In this document: positions 20,070-29,943 of the stretch, piece by piece | Layout: the number at the start of each line of letters is the position of its first letter | How positions within the stretch are numbered: position 1 is the stretch's first letter | Assembly (NCBI RefSeq): GCF_000473225.1 | Contig: NZ_KI421509.1 | Span: 252,362 to 316,361, forward strand | Direction of reading: 5' to 3' | Length of the DNA: 64,000 nt | Source of the DNA: Sedimentitalea nanhaiensis DSM 24252 | Lineage (GTDB): Bacteria > Pseudomonadota > Alphaproteobacteria > Rhodobacterales > Rhodobacteraceae | Program-made: the position numbers and the translations under genes | The notes under the pieces: model-generated | The model's database searches: none | What the model was told of the DNA's origin: nothing | What the model saw: the letters and a program-made list of their open reading frames with translations, nothing else

Positions 20070-20235
20070 GGTCGTCTCCAAAGATATTCGTGTCAATAAT
20101 TGGTTAACGTACCACGATTCTTTGTTATCGGCAACTTTTGCGCGAGAATACCCCAGCGATACCCGCAGGTTATGGTTGTGACCGGTGTGGGGGCCCGTGC
20201 CGCCGGGACAGTTTGAGCGGCCGTGATCGGGTGGA

Positions 20236-20505
20236 TCAGCCGTTGATGTCGTCCTTGAAAGTCTTGACCTGTCCACGGGGCAGGGCAAAGAGTCGGCGCA
20301 ATACCAGCCATGTGATCAGCGACAGCGCCGCAAAGATCAGCAGCAGCACCGGCAATGAGACAAGCAGCCCCAGCGCCAGCAGGATCGAGACCGCAACCGC
20401 GCCGATGGCAAAGCCCAGAAAGATGAAGCCGGGCACCATGATTTCAGCGATGCCCAGGATCAGGGCGGCACAGAGCCAGGCCCACCACAGCGAGAGCAGC
20501 GCCAT
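20236..20505 (-). CDS. NfeD-like membrane protein
   Basis: An 89-aa protein with three to four hydrophobic segments and the motif GIAEIMVPGFIFLGFAIGA, characteristic of the short NfeD family (E. coli YbbJ). Short NfeD proteins are partners of SPFH/Band 7 proteins in membrane microdomains. Its ATG overlaps the stop of the upstream SPFH gene by one base, the classic arrangement. The soluble OB-fold domain of longer NfeDs is absent. Confidence 0.88.
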   Translation of the reverse strand: MALLSLWWAWLCAALILGIAEIMVPGFIFLGFAIGAVAVSILLALGLLVSLPVLLLIFAALSLITWLVLRRLFALPRGQVKTFKDDING

Positions 20506-21395
20506 CAGCCGCGCCCCCTGAGCATCTTGAAGGCGTCACCAAAGGCTTCGAGTGCATTGGCCGGCAGGATGATGGTTTGCTTGCCGTCACCCGCGCCGAG
20601 GGTATTGAGCGCCTCGACCTGTTTCAGCGCAACCTGGTATTGCGCCGCCTCAAGCCCGTGTTCCCGGATCGCGGCCGCGACGACGCCGGTGGCATAGGCC
20701 TCGGCATCGGCCTGGATGCGCCGCGCCTTGGCGATCTGTTCGGCAGCATAAAGCTGGGCATCGGCATTCAGTTCAACCGCGCGCTTGGAGCCTTCGGCCT
20801 CGGTGACCTGGGCGCGGCGGGCGCGTTCGGCGTTCAGCTGTTGCAGCATCGCGTCGCGGGTCGCCTGATCCAGGTTGACGTCCAGGATCTCGGCCCGGGT
20901 CACCTGAATGCCCCAATCGTCCACCGCATCCTCGACGCTGGTCTGGATCTGCCCGATCAGCTGCGCCCGGTTGGATTGCACCTCGTCCAGATCCATCTTG
21001 CCGATCTCGGCGCGTACGATCCCGGCCACCGTGGTGGCGATGGCCCCGTCCACATCGCGAATGCGGTACACGGTCTTTTCCGGTTCAAGGATGCGGTAGA
21101 ACACCGAGGTGTCGATCTGTACCAGTACGTTGTCCTTGGTGATCGCGTCCTGAGTGGCGTTGGGCAATTGCCGTTCCAGAATAGAGATGCGGTGTTTCAC
21201 CACATCCAGGAAGGGCACGATGAAGTTGATGCCCGGCCCGAGCACCGAATGCAGCCGGCCAAAGCGTTCGACCACATGCTTTTCCGATTGTGGAACGATC
21301 CTCACCCCTTTGAAGATGATCACGATCAGCAGCAGGGCGCCCAACAGGTAGATGCCGGTATCTCCGAGCAGGGCGAATAGCTGGTCTTCGGTCAT
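20505..21395 (-). CDS. SPFH/Band 7 domain protein (stomatin/QmcA-like)
   Basis: A 296-aa membrane-anchored protein with one N-terminal helix (residues 12-32). The SPFH domain follows ([22 protein letters not shown] and onwards), then a coiled-coil region rich in A, E, R and Q. The ATG at 21395 follows AAGGAG directly; the in-frame extension to 21701 crosses into the divergent tgt gene and was rejected. With NfeD it forms the usual qmcA-ybbJ pair involved in membrane organisation and quality control. It diverges from tgt. Confidence 0.93.
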   Translation of the reverse strand: MTEDQLFALLGDTGIYLLGALLLIVIIFKGVRIVPQSEKHVVERFGRLHSVLGPGINFIVPFLDVVKHRISILERQLPNATQDAITKDNVLVQIDTSVFYRILEPEKTVYRIRDVDGAIATTVAGIVRAEIGKMDLDEVQSNRAQLIGQIQTSVEDAVDDWGIQVTRAEILDVNLDQATRDAMLQQLNAERARRAQVTEAEGSKRAVELNADAQLYAAEQIAKARRIQADAEAYATGVVAAAIREHGLEAAQYQVALKQVEALNTLGAGDGKQTIILPANALEAFGDAFKMLRGRG

Positions 21396-21516
21396 GGGAA
21401 CTCCTTGGGTTGCTTGGACGTATCTGACCATGCCCACCCTGATTATCAAGTTAATCCGGGCCTTGGCGACATCGCGGCCTTTACTTTTTGCGACGCGCGC
21501 GGGTAACCGGGCGGGT

Positions 21517-22647
21517 ATGAGCGACAGATTTTCCTTTGCGTTGAACGCAACCGATGGCAAAGCCCGCACGGGCGTCATATCCACCCCGCGCGGCGAGATC
21601 CGCACGCCGGCCTTTATGCCCGTGGGCACGGCGGCGACGGTCAAGGCGATGCTGCCCGAAAACGTGCGCGCTACCGGGGCCGACATTTTGCTGGGCAACA
21701 CCTATCATTTGATGCTGCGCCCCACGGCGGAACGGATCGACCGGCTGGGCGGGCTGCACCGGTTCATGAACTGGGAGCGGCCGATCCTGACCGATTCCGG
21801 TGGGTTTCAGGTGATGAGCCTGGCTGGATTGCGCAAGCTGACCGAAACCGGCGTGACATTCAAAAGCCATATCGACGGATCGCGTCACGAGCTGACCCCC
21901 GAGCGCAGCATGGAGATCCAGCGGCTGTTGGGCAGTGATATCGTGATGTGTTTTGACGAATGCCCTGCCTTGCCCGCCGACCGGGCGCGCATCGCCGAAA
22001 GCATGGAGCTGTCGATGCGGTGGGCGGCGCGGTCGCGGGACGCGTTTGGCGATCGGCCTGGCCATGCGCTGTTTGGAATCCAGCAGGGCGGGCTGGAGAC
22101 GGATCTGCGCGCGCAATCGGCGGCGGCGCTGACCGAAATCGGATTTGACGGCTATGCGGTCGGCGGTCTGGCCGTGGGCGAAGGGCAGGAGGCGATGTTT
22201 GCCTGCCTGGACCATGCGCCCGACACGCTGCCGACGGACAAGCCGCGCTATCTGATGGGGGTGGGCAAGCCCGACGATATCGTCGGCGCCGTGGCCCGGG
22301 GTATCGATATGATGGATTGCGTGCTGCCGTCGCGATCCGGGCGCACCGGGCAGGTGTTTACCCGTCACGGGGTGCTCAACATCAAGAACGCGCGGCATCA
22401 GGACGATCCGCGCCCGCTGGACGATAATTGCGGCTGCCCGGCCTGTCGCGGGTACAGCCGGGCTTATCTGCATCATGTGTTCCGCAGTCAGGAGATCATC
22501 AGCTCGATGCTGCTGACCTGGCATAACCTGCGGTACTATCAGGATCTGATGGCGGGCATGCGCGCGGCGATTGCAGGGGGAACGTTTGCCGACTGGCAGG
22601 CGGATTTCCACGCGGCGCGCGCGCAGGGAGATATTGAGCCGCTATAA
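21517..22647 (+). CDS. tgt: Queuine tRNA-ribosyltransferase
   Basis: Exchanges guanine-34 for preQ1 in tRNAs with GUN anticodons. From the ATG at 21517 the protein has 376 residues, the standard bacterial length. It has the [11 protein letters not shown] active-site segment, the FDECPALP loop, GLAVGE and the nucleophile-containing [12 protein letters not shown]. The zinc ligands appear late in [16 protein letters not shown]. The in-frame upstream extension overlaps the SPFH gene on the other strand and was not used. Confidence 0.97.
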   Translation: MSDRFSFALNATDGKARTGVISTPRGEIRTPAFMPVGTAATVKAMLPENVRATGADILLGNTYHLMLRPTAERIDRLGGLHRFMNWERPILTDSGGFQVMSLAGLRKLTETGVTFKSHIDGSRHELTPERSMEIQRLLGSDIVMCFDECPALPADRARIAESMELSMRWAARSRDAFGDRPGHALFGIQQGGLETDLRAQSAAALTEIGFDGYAVGGLAVGEGQEAMFACLDHAPDTLPTDKPRYLMGVGKPDDIVGAVARGIDMMDCVLPSRSGRTGQVFTRHGVLNIKNARHQDDPRPLDDNCGCPACRGYSRAYLHHVFRSQEIISSMLLTWHNLRYYQDLMAGMRAAIAGGTFADWQADFHAARAQGDIEPL

Positions 22648-22713
22648 GGTCCTCGGACGGGCATCCGTGCCGGTGTTCAGGGAGGAGAGGCCTTTGCCGG
22701 TATGCTGGCCGCG

Positions 22714-23334
22714 TCAGGTGACGCGGTGCCGACGCAGCAGGGCAAATCCGCCCAGGGCCCCCAACAACAGCGGCAGTCCCGCAGGCAGCGGAACAACCGA
22801 AACCGTCGGTGCGGCATTGAAGGCGAGATTGTCCATGAACATGACGCCGTTCGATCCGACGTCGACGCGGATCTGATCGAACAGGATGTCGGTAAAGCCA
22901 AAGAAATTCGCGGTCGACACGAGATCGGTCGTCGCGCTGAAACTCTCGACCTCGGCCCCGTCCAGCAGCGCGGTAAAGGTGCTTGCGCCAAGGTTGGTGA
23001 CGATCGCGAATGTGGCGGCGGTTACGTTCGACGTGAAATCCAGGAAGAACGGATTGACGATCGGGCTGAAATTTCCCAATGCCGGATCGGTGAAATTCGG
23101 GTATTCCGCCGGGTTGCCATAATAAACCAGATTGGGCGAAAATGTAACGCCAAAGGCAGCGAACTGATCGGTTACGATGTCATTCGTCGTCAGGGGAACC
23201 TCGTCGAATGCCAGTTCTGTATTGGCTCCGGCCAATCCGCTGGTGGCCCCGTTTACCGTCGCGGCCTGCGCCGCGCCGACAAGGCCCAGTGCGGCAATCG
23301 TTGCAAAAACCGTTGTCAAACCGAGACACTTCAT
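22714..23334 (-). CDS. VPLPA-CTERM sorting domain-containing exported protein
   Basis: A 206-aa secreted protein with an N-terminal signal peptide (cleavage near AQAA, residue 24). The C-terminus is the tripartite VPLPA-CTERM signal: VPLPAGLPLLL, a hydrophobic helix, then RRHR. This signal is recognised by an exosortase/rhombosortase-type system typical of Rhodobacterales. The middle resembles beta-rich extracellular PEP-CTERM proteins and suggests a surface or matrix role. No sorting enzyme is encoded nearby. Convergent with tgt. A 7-bp inverted repeat lies about 96 bp upstream. Confidence 0.85.
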   Translation of the reverse strand: MKCLGLTTVFATIAALGLVGAAQAATVNGATSGLAGANTELAFDEVPLTTNDIVTDQFAAFGVTFSPNLVYYGNPAEYPNFTDPALGNFSPIVNPFFLDFTSNVTAATFAIVTNLGASTFTALLDGAEVESFSATTDLVSTANFFGFTDILFDQIRVDVGSNGVMFMDNLAFNAAPTVSVVPLPAGLPLLLGALGGFALLRRHRVT

Positions 23335-23732
23335 ATCAGACCCTAAATCTATTACCTATTCTATCTGGGGAAAGCATATCATAATCCTTTGGGGCGGTAA
23401 ACTCCCTGTCATGGGCACCGGTTCTAAAAAATGTGTGTAACACATTGATTTTACTCTACTCAGAGGTGTTTCAACCTGGGCGCGAAGCGTCCGAAGGTAC
23501 TAGGGCCTTGGAGTAGCGGGCGCGGTGCGTCATTTATCCCGATGTTTTTGTCGTTTTGCGGCATTTGGCCGGTTGCGGTCACCTTGCCGCGCGGTCATTC
23601 TGTCCGCCAGACGGCAGGGCGCGCTTGAAAACCCGAGGTTAGCGCCCCACTTTACTGTTCCGAAGACCGGAGATGGCCGGGGGTTGCCGCAAAGCGGGAC
23701 CAGCGCCGTCTTGCCAACGATAAGGATAGAGC
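23335..23732. other. 398-bp intergenic region between VPLPA-CTERM gene and lon
   Basis: No supportable gene is seen here. A perfect inverted repeat with 7-bp arms and a 3-bp centre (AATGTGTGTAACACATT) occupies 23430-23446 and may be an operator for either divergent gene. The AT-rich part near 23340-23460 is the likely VPLPA-gene promoter. The stretch from 23500 to 23720 should hold the lon promoter, but I could not identify a convincing heat-shock -35/-10 pair. Confidence 0.45.
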
Positions 23733-26144
23733 ATGCAAGAACCCCTGAATTCCTCTTACCCGGTGCTGCCGCTGCGCGATATCGTGGTGTTCCCGCACAT
23801 GATCGTGCCGCTGTTTGTGGGCCGCGAGAAATCGGTGCGTGCGCTGGAAGAGGTGATGGCCGATGACAAGCAGATCCTGCTGTCCAGTCAGATTGACCCC
23901 GCCGAGGACGACCCCGAAGCCGATGGTATCTATAAGGCCGGTGTTCTGGCGAATGTGCTGCAATTGCTGAAATTGCCCGATGGCACCGTCAAGGTGCTGG
24001 TCGAGGGCCAGGCACGTGTGCGCATTACCGAATTCCTGGAAAACGACAGCTTTTTTGAGGCCCGCGCCGAGTATCTGACCGAGATGCCGGGCGATGTGAC
24101 CACGACCGAGGCGTTGGTGCGCACGGTTGGAAGCGAATTCGAGCGCTATGCCAAAGTGCGTAAGAACATCCCCGAAGAGGCGCTGGCCGCGGTGGGCGAA
24201 AGCACCGAACCGGCCAAGCTGGCCGATCTGGTGGCTGGGCATCTGGGCATCGAAGTGGCGCAGAAGCAGGATCTTTTGGAGACGCTCAGCATCAGCGAGC
24301 GGCTTGAAAAGGTCTATGGGCTGATGCAGGGCGAGTTGTCGGTGATGCAGGTCGAGAAAAAGATCAAGACCCGCGTCAAGAGCCAGATGGAGAAGACCCA
24401 GCGCGAATATTATCTGAATGAGCAGATGAAGGCCATTCAGAAGGAACTGGGCGATGGCGAAGAGGGCGAAGGCGAGATTGCCGAGCTGGAAGCGAAGATT
24501 GCCGAAACCAAGCTGAGCAAGGAAGCCCGCGAGAAGGCGAACGCCGAGATCAAGAAGCTCAAGAACATGAGCCCGATGAGCGCCGAGGCGACTGTCGTGC
24601 GCAATTATCTGGACTGGATGCTGTCGATCCCGTGGGGCACCAAGTCGCGCGTCAAAAAAGACCTCGGCAAGGCGCAGAAGGTTCTGGACGACGATCATTA
24701 TGGCCTGGAAAAGGTCAAGGAGAGGATTGTCGAGTACCTTGCCGTGCAGCAGCGCAGCAAGAAGATGAAGGGTCCGATCATGTGTCTGGTCGGCCCTCCG
24801 GGCGTCGGCAAGACCAGCCTTGGCAAATCGGTGGCACGCGCCACCGGGCGGGAATTTATCCGCATTTCTCTGGGTGGTGTGCGCGACGAGAGCGAGATTC
24901 GCGGCCATCGCCGGACCTATATCGGGTCGATGCCGGGCAAGATCATCCAGGCGCTGAAAAAGGCCAAGACCACCAATCCGCTGATCCTGTTGGATGAAAT
25001 TGACAAGATGGGTCAGGATTTCCGGGGCGATCCGGCATCTGCGATGCTGGAGGTGCTGGATCCGGAACAGAACAACACGTTCATGGATCACTATCTTGAG
25101 GTTGAATATGACCTGTCCAACGTGATGTTCCTGACCACCTCCAACAGCTATAACATGCCGGGCCCACTGCTGGACCGGATGGAGATCATCCCGCTGGCTG
25201 GCTATACCGAGGACGAAAAGCGCGAAATCGCCAAGCAGCATCTGATCGGAAAACAGATCAAGAACCACGGGCTGAAGGCCAAGGAGTTCGAACTGACCGA
25301 TGCAGCGCTGACCGAAATCATCCGCACCTATACCCGCGAGGCAGGGGTGCGGAACCTTGAGCGCGAAATCGCCAAGGTGGCCCGCAAGAGCCTGACCCGG
25401 ATCATCAAGTCCGAAGCCGAAAGCGTTGTCGTGACGCCGGAGAATCTGAGCGACTTTTTGGGCGTGCCCAAATACCGCTATGGTCTGGCCGAGCAGGAAG
25501 ATCAGATCGGGGTCGTGACCGGGCTGGCCTATACCAGCGTCGGGGGTGAATTGCTGCCGATCGAAGCGCTGCGGCTGCCGGGCAAGGGCCGGATGAAGAC
25601 CACCGGAAAACTGGGTGACGTGATGAAGGAAAGCATTGACGCGGCCAGTTCCTATGTCCGCTCGATCAGTCCGCAGATCGGGGTCAAGCCGCCCAAATTC
25701 GACACGTTGGATATCCACGTTCACGTGCCCGACGGCGCCACGCCCAAGGACGGCCCCAGCGCCGGCCTGGCGATGGTGACGTCGATCGTGTCGGTGCTGA
25801 CCCGGATCCCGGTCAAGAAGGACATCGCCATGACCGGCGAGGTCAGTCTGCGCGGCAACGCGATGCCGATTGGCGGCCTGAAAGAAAAACTGCTGGCGGC
25901 GTTGCGGGGCGGCATCAAGACCGTGCTGATCCCGGAAGAGAACGAAAAGGATCTGGCCGATATTCCCGACAACGTGAAGGATGGGATGCAGATCATTCCG
26001 GTCAAGCACGTGTCCGAAGTGCTGAAACATGCGCTGGTGCGGGCGCCCGAGCCGATCGAATGGGACGAAGCCGCTGAAGAGGCGGCCGCAGCCAAGGCGG
26101 CGCTGGCCAAGCCCGACGATGGGGCCGGTGCGACAGCGCACTGA
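23733..26144 (+). CDS. lon: ATP-dependent protease Lon
   Basis: Cytosolic AAA+ serine protease that degrades misfolded and regulatory proteins. The 803-aa chain has the N-terminal LON substrate-binding domain (1-200), a coiled-coil region, the Walker A motif GPPGVGKT at 354-361, and the protease domain with the catalytic dyad Ser676 (KDGPSAG) and Lys719 (GGLKEK). The ATG follows AAGGATAGAGC. The C-terminal tail is Ala- and Glu-rich. A strong intrinsic terminator lies directly downstream, so lon is probably transcribed alone. Confidence 0.98.
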   Translation: MQEPLNSSYPVLPLRDIVVFPHMIVPLFVGREKSVRALEEVMADDKQILLSSQIDPAEDDPEADGIYKAGVLANVLQLLKLPDGTVKVLVEGQARVRITEFLENDSFFEARAEYLTEMPGDVTTTEALVRTVGSEFERYAKVRKNIPEEALAAVGESTEPAKLADLVAGHLGIEVAQKQDLLETLSISERLEKVYGLMQGELSVMQVEKKIKTRVKSQMEKTQREYYLNEQMKAIQKELGDGEEGEGEIAELEAKIAETKLSKEAREKANAEIKKLKNMSPMSAEATVVRNYLDWMLSIPWGTKSRVKKDLGKAQKVLDDDHYGLEKVKERIVEYLAVQQRSKKMKGPIMCLVGPPGVGKTSLGKSVARATGREFIRISLGGVRDESEIRGHRRTYIGSMPGKIIQALKKAKTTNPLILLDEIDKMGQDFRGDPASAMLEVLDPEQNNTFMDHYLEVEYDLSNVMFLTTSNSYNMPGPLLDRMEIIPLAGYTEDEKREIAKQHLIGKQIKNHGLKAKEFELTDAALTEIIRTYTREAGVRNLEREIAKVARKSLTRIIKSEAESVVVTPENLSDFLGVPKYRYGLAEQEDQIGVVTGLAYTSVGGELLPIEALRLPGKGRMKTTGKLGDVMKESIDAASSYVRSISPQIGVKPPKFDTLDIHVHVPDGATPKDGPSAGLAMVTSIVSVLTRIPVKKDIAMTGEVSLRGNAMPIGGLKEKLLAALRGGIKTVLIPEENEKDLADIPDNVKDGMQIIPVKHVSEVLKHALVRAPEPIEWDEAAEEAAAAKAALAKPDDGAGATAH

Positions 26145-26162
26145 TCCGACGTAAAGCGATGG

Positions 26163-26190
26163 GGGCGGACCGACGTGGTCCGCCCTTTTT
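26163..26190 (+). terminator. Intrinsic terminator of lon
   Basis: A perfect 9-bp GC-rich stem (GGGCGGACC at 26163-26171, GGTCCGCCC at 26177-26185) with a 5-nt loop is followed at once by TTTTT. This is the clearest rho-independent terminator in the window. It separates lon from the phosphatase gene on the same strand. Confidence 0.9.
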
Positions 26191-26214
26191 GCCCAGAACC
26201 GACCGGGGCACGCG

Positions 26215-26784
26215 ATGTCTTTTCCCGAATTCCTGATTCTGCGCCACGGCGAAACCCAGTGGAATCGCGAGGGTCGTCTTCAGGGCGCGCTGGATTCGCC
26301 CCTGACACCGCTGGGGCGGGAACAGGCACAGCGCCAGGCCGCCATTCTGCGGGATTTTGGCACCGGCGGTTGGGACTGGTATTCCAGCCCGCAGGGTCGG
26401 GCCTGGGAAACCGCGCGGATTGCGGCGCAGGGTCGGGCGGGGACGATCCGACAGGACGAGCGTTTGCGCGAGATCGGACTGGGGCAATGGGCCGGGCAGT
26501 TGCGCGATGACATTGCCGCCGGCGCGCCGGATCTGTTCGAAACCGACGGGCTGGGCTGGTATGACCATGTCCCGGGGGGCGAGGGCCTGCTGAAGCTTGA
26601 GAGTCGCGCCGCTGCGTTTCTGTCTGCGCTGTCAGGCCCAAGCGTCATCGTGACCCATGGAATCACCTCGCGGGTGATGCGCTGCGTGGCGCAGGGATTG
26701 CCAACCGAGGCGTTTGAGACGTTGGGCGGCGGACAGGGTGTCGTTTACCATATTCGCGACGGTATCAGCCGGATGCTGTCATAA
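26215..26784 (+). CDS. Histidine phosphatase family protein
   Basis: A 189-aa phosphoglycerate-mutase-like phosphatase. The phosphate-accepting histidine is H11 in LRHGETQWNREGRLQG. The second catalytic His lies in VIVTHGITSRVMR, and the acid/base Glu is in LREIGLGQW. The substrate cannot be read from sequence; small phosphorylated metabolites are usual. It sits alone between the lon terminator and a small hairpin with a TTTT tail ahead of tRNA-Val. Confidence 0.88.
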   Translation: MSFPEFLILRHGETQWNREGRLQGALDSPLTPLGREQAQRQAAILRDFGTGGWDWYSSPQGRAWETARIAAQGRAGTIRQDERLREIGLGQWAGQLRDDIAAGAPDLFETDGLGWYDHVPGGEGLLKLESRAAAFLSALSGPSVIVTHGITSRVMRCVAQGLPTEAFETLGGGQGVVYHIRDGISRMLS

Positions 26785-26792
26785 GGGCTTGC

Positions 26793-26809
26793 GCCGGGCA
26801 CCGGCTTTT
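26793..26809 (+). terminator. Short hairpin terminator after the histidine phosphatase
   Basis: A 5-bp stem GCCGG/CCGGC with loop GCA is followed by TTTT, 8 bases after the phosphatase stop codon and upstream of tRNA-Val. The stem is short, so efficiency is uncertain. Confidence 0.5.
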
Positions 26810-26838
26810 CGTAAACGCACGATCACAGATATGGGCAC

Positions 26839-26914
<76 letters not shown>

Positions 26915-26929
26915 TCCTCCTTTCCCTGG

Positions 26930-27853
26930 CTAGCGCGTGTAAAGCCTGTGCAGCAGCACGGGTGTCAGCAGCATTGGCAGTTGATAGCAGCCGAGAAACA
27001 CCAACATTGGCGCGGTGATATCGGGCGGCAGTGCGACGAAGAACAACGAGATATTGCGGTTTCCGGCCACCAGCGCCCGCGCTCCGGCAACGTGCGGTGC
27101 GGCGCGGTGGCGGGACAGGCACAGGGCAACGGCCTGGGTGCCGAAATTGGCGGCAAAGGCGATGGCCAGCCAATAGGCGAAACCGGCTGTATCCTGGGTG
27201 ATCGCCGAGGAGACCGACGGCATCAGGCCGATGACAAAGACCGCCAGCGCCAGCACCGACAGCCCGTCCAGATGCCGCAGGGTGCGCGGGCCGGGGACCG
27301 GCAGCAGATGGCGCAACAGGATTGCGCCGCCGCCGGCCAGCGCAATGGCGACCAGCAGGCGCAGCACAGCGGCCAGCACCGCATCCGCCGAGCCCAGGGC
27401 TGGCATCAGCCAGAACAGCGGCAGAGCTGTCAGCGGCAACAGCACGCTGCCGATCACCATATGTTGCATCGCCACCGGTGCGCTGAGCCCCATGATCGCG
27501 GCGATGTTGGGACTGCTGACGATGGGCGGCGCGCAAGCCAGAAGCACCAATGCGAGGATCGGCAAGGCGCTTTGCGTTCCGGTGACATAGGCAACCGTCA
27601 GCAGGGCAAGCGGCAGGGCCAGCTGCAGAGCCAGCACGCGGGCCAGAGCGCCGGGCAGGTCCGTTCCCAGTGGGCGAAGGTCGGCGGGCGACAGCCGCAA
27701 GGCTCCCAGAAACAACAGAGCCATGACCATCTCGGGGATCCAACCGGCCAGAAATCGCGCCAGGTCGGGCAGGGCGATGCCGATGATCAGCCCCGCCACC
27801 AGCACCGCGCGGGCATGGGTTGCGGCCAGGCTCAGCGGGTGAAACCGGTGCAT
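26930..27853 (-). CDS. Bile acid:sodium symporter-like (BASS family) transporter
   Basis: A 307-aa membrane protein with about nine to ten hydrophobic segments. It has the internal-repeat pattern of SBF-type transporters: PPIVSSPNIAAIMG in the first half and the GNRNISLFFVAL segment in the second. Family members import bile acids, pyruvate or other organic anions with sodium. Its start is only 6 bp after the dctM stop on the same strand, so it is probably the last gene of the TRAP operon. Substrate is not predictable. Confidence 0.78.
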   Translation of the reverse strand: MHRFHPLSLAATHARAVLVAGLIIGIALPDLARFLAGWIPEMVMALLFLGALRLSPADLRPLGTDLPGALARVLALQLALPLALLTVAYVTGTQSALPILALVLLACAPPIVSSPNIAAIMGLSAPVAMQHMVIGSVLLPLTALPLFWLMPALGSADAVLAAVLRLLVAIALAGGGAILLRHLLPVPGPRTLRHLDGLSVLALAVFVIGLMPSVSSAITQDTAGFAYWLAIAFAANFGTQAVALCLSRHRAAPHVAGARALVAGNRNISLFFVALPPDITAPMLVFLGCYQLPMLLTPVLLHRLYTR

Positions 27854-27859
27854 CGGGGA

Positions 27860-29170
27860 TTAGCCTGGCGCGGCGCGGATAGTGTTGGGCAGCCAGGTGG
27901 CAAGTTCGGGCCAGATGATCAGGATGATCACCATCACCACCATCAACAGCACCATCGGGATCGCGGTCTTGGCGATGTACGAGATTTCGTGATTGGTCAT
28001 GCCTTGCAGCACGAACAGGTTAAAGCCGATTGGCGGGGTGACCTGGGCCATTTCGACCACAACGACGATGAAGATACCGAACCAGATCACGTCGATCCCG
28101 GCCTGACGGATCATCGGCTCGACGATGGCCATGGTCAGTACCACCGACGAAATCCCGTCCAGAAACATGCCCAGCACAATGTAAAACAGGGTCAGCGCCA
28201 CGATCAGCACGATAGGGGACAGGTTCATCTGGTCGATCCAGGCGGCAAGTGCGCGCGGCAGGCCGGTGAACCCCATGGCGAGCGACAGAAACGCAGCGCC
28301 CATCAGGATCAGTGCGATCATCGCGGAGGTAGCCGTCGCCCCCATCAGGCTTTCGCGAAAAGTGGCCCAGGACAGTGAACCCTGTGCCCCGGCCAGGATC
28401 AGTGCCCCCAGCACCCCGACGGCTGCCGCTTCGGTGGCGGTGGCCCAGCCGAAATACATCGAGCCGATCACCAGCGACACCAACAGCAGGACCGGGATCA
28501 GAAAGCGGCTTTCGGCCAGCATCTGGAGCAGGCCGAGGCGGGGTTCGGGCCGGGCATGTTCGTTGGGGCGCAGGAAATGCCAGCCCACGATATAGGTGGT
28601 GAACAGTCCCGCCAGCACCAGCCCCGGAATGATCCCGGCCATAAACAGCTTGGTGATGCTTTCGTTGATCGACACGCCGTAGACGATCAGGGTCAGCGAC
28701 GGCGGAATCATCAGCCCCAGTGTCGCCGCCCCGGCCAGCGTGCCGATGATCATGTATTCGGGATAACCGCGTGCGCGCAATTCCGGGATCGACATCTTGC
28801 CCACGGTGGTCAGGGTCGCGGCCGAGGATCCGGAGACCGCGGCAAAGATCGTGCAGCCGGCGATATTGGTGTGCAACAGCCCTCCGGGCAGGCTGCGCAT
28901 CCAGGGCGCGAGACCGCGGAACATGTCTTGGGACAGACGGGTCCGATACAGGATCTCGCCCATCCAGATGAACAGCGGCAGCGCGGTCAGGGTCCAGCTG
29001 GACGAACTGCTCCAGATCGTGGTCAGCATGGCGTCGCCTGCCGGGCGCGAGGTGAACAGCTCCATCCCGACCCAGGCCACGCCCATCAGCGCCAGACCGA
29101 TCCAGACCGAACTGCCCAGCAATGCGAAGAGCACGAAGAGAAAGATGATGGTTGTGTAGATTTCGCTCAT
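27860..29170 (-). CDS. dctM: TRAP transporter large permease subunit
   Basis: The 436-aa DctM/SiaM-type subunit, which forms the sodium-driven channel of a TRAP transporter. It has about 12 hydrophobic segments with the family pieces SGSSAATLTTVGKMSIPELRARGY, LMIPPSLTLIVYGV and TPPIGFNLFVLQG. The ATG at 29170 overlaps the dctQ stop (ATGA). The open frame runs further upstream, but that part is out of frame with dctQ and lacks homology. It acts with DctQ and the periplasmic DctP encoded upstream. Confidence 0.95.
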   Translation of the reverse strand: MSEIYTTIIFLFVLFALLGSSVWIGLALMGVAWVGMELFTSRPAGDAMLTTIWSSSSSWTLTALPLFIWMGEILYRTRLSQDMFRGLAPWMRSLPGGLLHTNIAGCTIFAAVSGSSAATLTTVGKMSIPELRARGYPEYMIIGTLAGAATLGLMIPPSLTLIVYGVSINESITKLFMAGIIPGLVLAGLFTTYIVGWHFLRPNEHARPEPRLGLLQMLAESRFLIPVLLLVSLVIGSMYFGWATATEAAAVGVLGALILAGAQGSLSWATFRESLMGATATSAMIALILMGAAFLSLAMGFTGLPRALAAWIDQMNLSPIVLIVALTLFYIVLGMFLDGISSVVLTMAIVEPMIRQAGIDVIWFGIFIVVVVEMAQVTPPIGFNLFVLQGMTNHEISYIAKTAIPMVLLMVVMVIILIIWPELATWLPNTIRAAPG

Positions 29171-29880
29171 TCCACGGCCTCCGACCGGATGCGGCTGATG
29201 CCGGTGGCCGCCATGCGGGTCAGGTTGTCCCACAGCGCGACGGCCAGCAGGATGGTGCCGATGGACATCGGCAATTGCGGCACCCAGATCGGGGTGAACA
29301 CCCAGTCGCTGCCGGTTTCGGCCCAGAGGGCGCCCCATTGGCCGGGCGGGGTGACAAACATGGCAAGGGCCGACAACAGCCCTTCGGGCACCATGTCCTG
29401 ACCTTGGGTGCGGTCGTTCAGAAGCTTGGAAAAGATGTTGGTCCTGACCGCGTAGCGCGCGAAATAGGTGGCGACGATCGCGGCGGTCAGGGTGGCGAAG
29501 AAATCCAGCCAGCGATGGGTGAAGGGATTGAGATTCAGAAAGATCGATACCCGGATATGCGAGCCGCGATTCAGCGCATAGGCCAGTGCAAAGAACGAGG
29601 TTGCGGCCATGGCATATCCGGCGAATTCGGTCGAGCCGGGAAAGGGCAGGCCGCTCCAGCGGGCGATCATCTGAAACACGATGATCACCAGAATCAGCAC
29701 CATGAATACGGCGGACAGGCCCCCGCCCAGCAGATAGAGCCGGTCCAGAACCGCCCAGACCGGCGTCAGCAGACGGCGTAGCGATGCCGGACGCCATGCA
29801 CAGAGCAGGACCAGCACCATGGGCAACACAAACAGCCAGCCCCACAGTGGCAGCCCCATTAGGTCAGGCCAATCTCGCAT
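29167..29880 (-). CDS. dctQ: TRAP transporter small permease subunit
   Basis: A 237-aa DctQ-type membrane subunit with about five to six hydrophobic segments. The family region GLPFPGSTEFAGYAMAATSFF is followed by the ALNRGSHIRVSIFL segment. The ATG at 29880 is preceded by a good GGAGGAAAAG site; the longer in-frame start at 29937 lies inside the dctP-dctQ hairpin, so it is not used. The stop overlaps the dctM start. It is on the large side for DctQ, with an additional helix-rich N-terminus. Confidence 0.9.
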   Translation of the reverse strand: MRDWPDLMGLPLWGWLFVLPMVLVLLCAWRPASLRRLLTPVWAVLDRLYLLGGGLSAVFMVLILVIIVFQMIARWSGLPFPGSTEFAGYAMAATSFFALAYALNRGSHIRVSIFLNLNPFTHRWLDFFATLTAAIVATYFARYAVRTNIFSKLLNDRTQGQDMVPEGLLSALAMFVTPPGQWGALWAETGSDWVFTPIWVPQLPMSIGTILLAVALWDNLTRMAATGISRIRSEAVE

Positions 29881-29903
29881 CTTTTCCTCCTTGCCAGAAA
29901 ACA

Positions 29904-29930
29904 GCGGCCCGGCAGGTGATGCCGGGCCGC
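29904..29930 (-). promoter_or_regulatory. Attenuator-type hairpin between dctP and dctQ
   Basis: A perfect 10-bp all-GC stem (GCGGCCCGGC at 29904-29913, GCCGGGCCGC at 29921-29930) with a 7-nt loop starts 13 bases past the dctP stop. In the operon direction it is followed by TGTTTTCTGG. It sits upstream of the dctQ ribosome site. It probably stabilises dctP mRNA or partly terminates, giving more binding protein than permease. Confidence 0.65.
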
Positions 29931-29943
29931 GGAACAAGGGGGA

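Noticed and set aside
23652-26141. 829-codon frame antisense to lon
   Set aside because: It is the mirror of a certain lon gene; its His/Gln/Leu-rich composition is the usual antisense artefact in high-GC DNA.
29171-29845. N-terminal extension of dctM
   Set aside because: It overlaps dctQ in another frame; the ATGA junction at 29167-29170 gives the normal DctM start.
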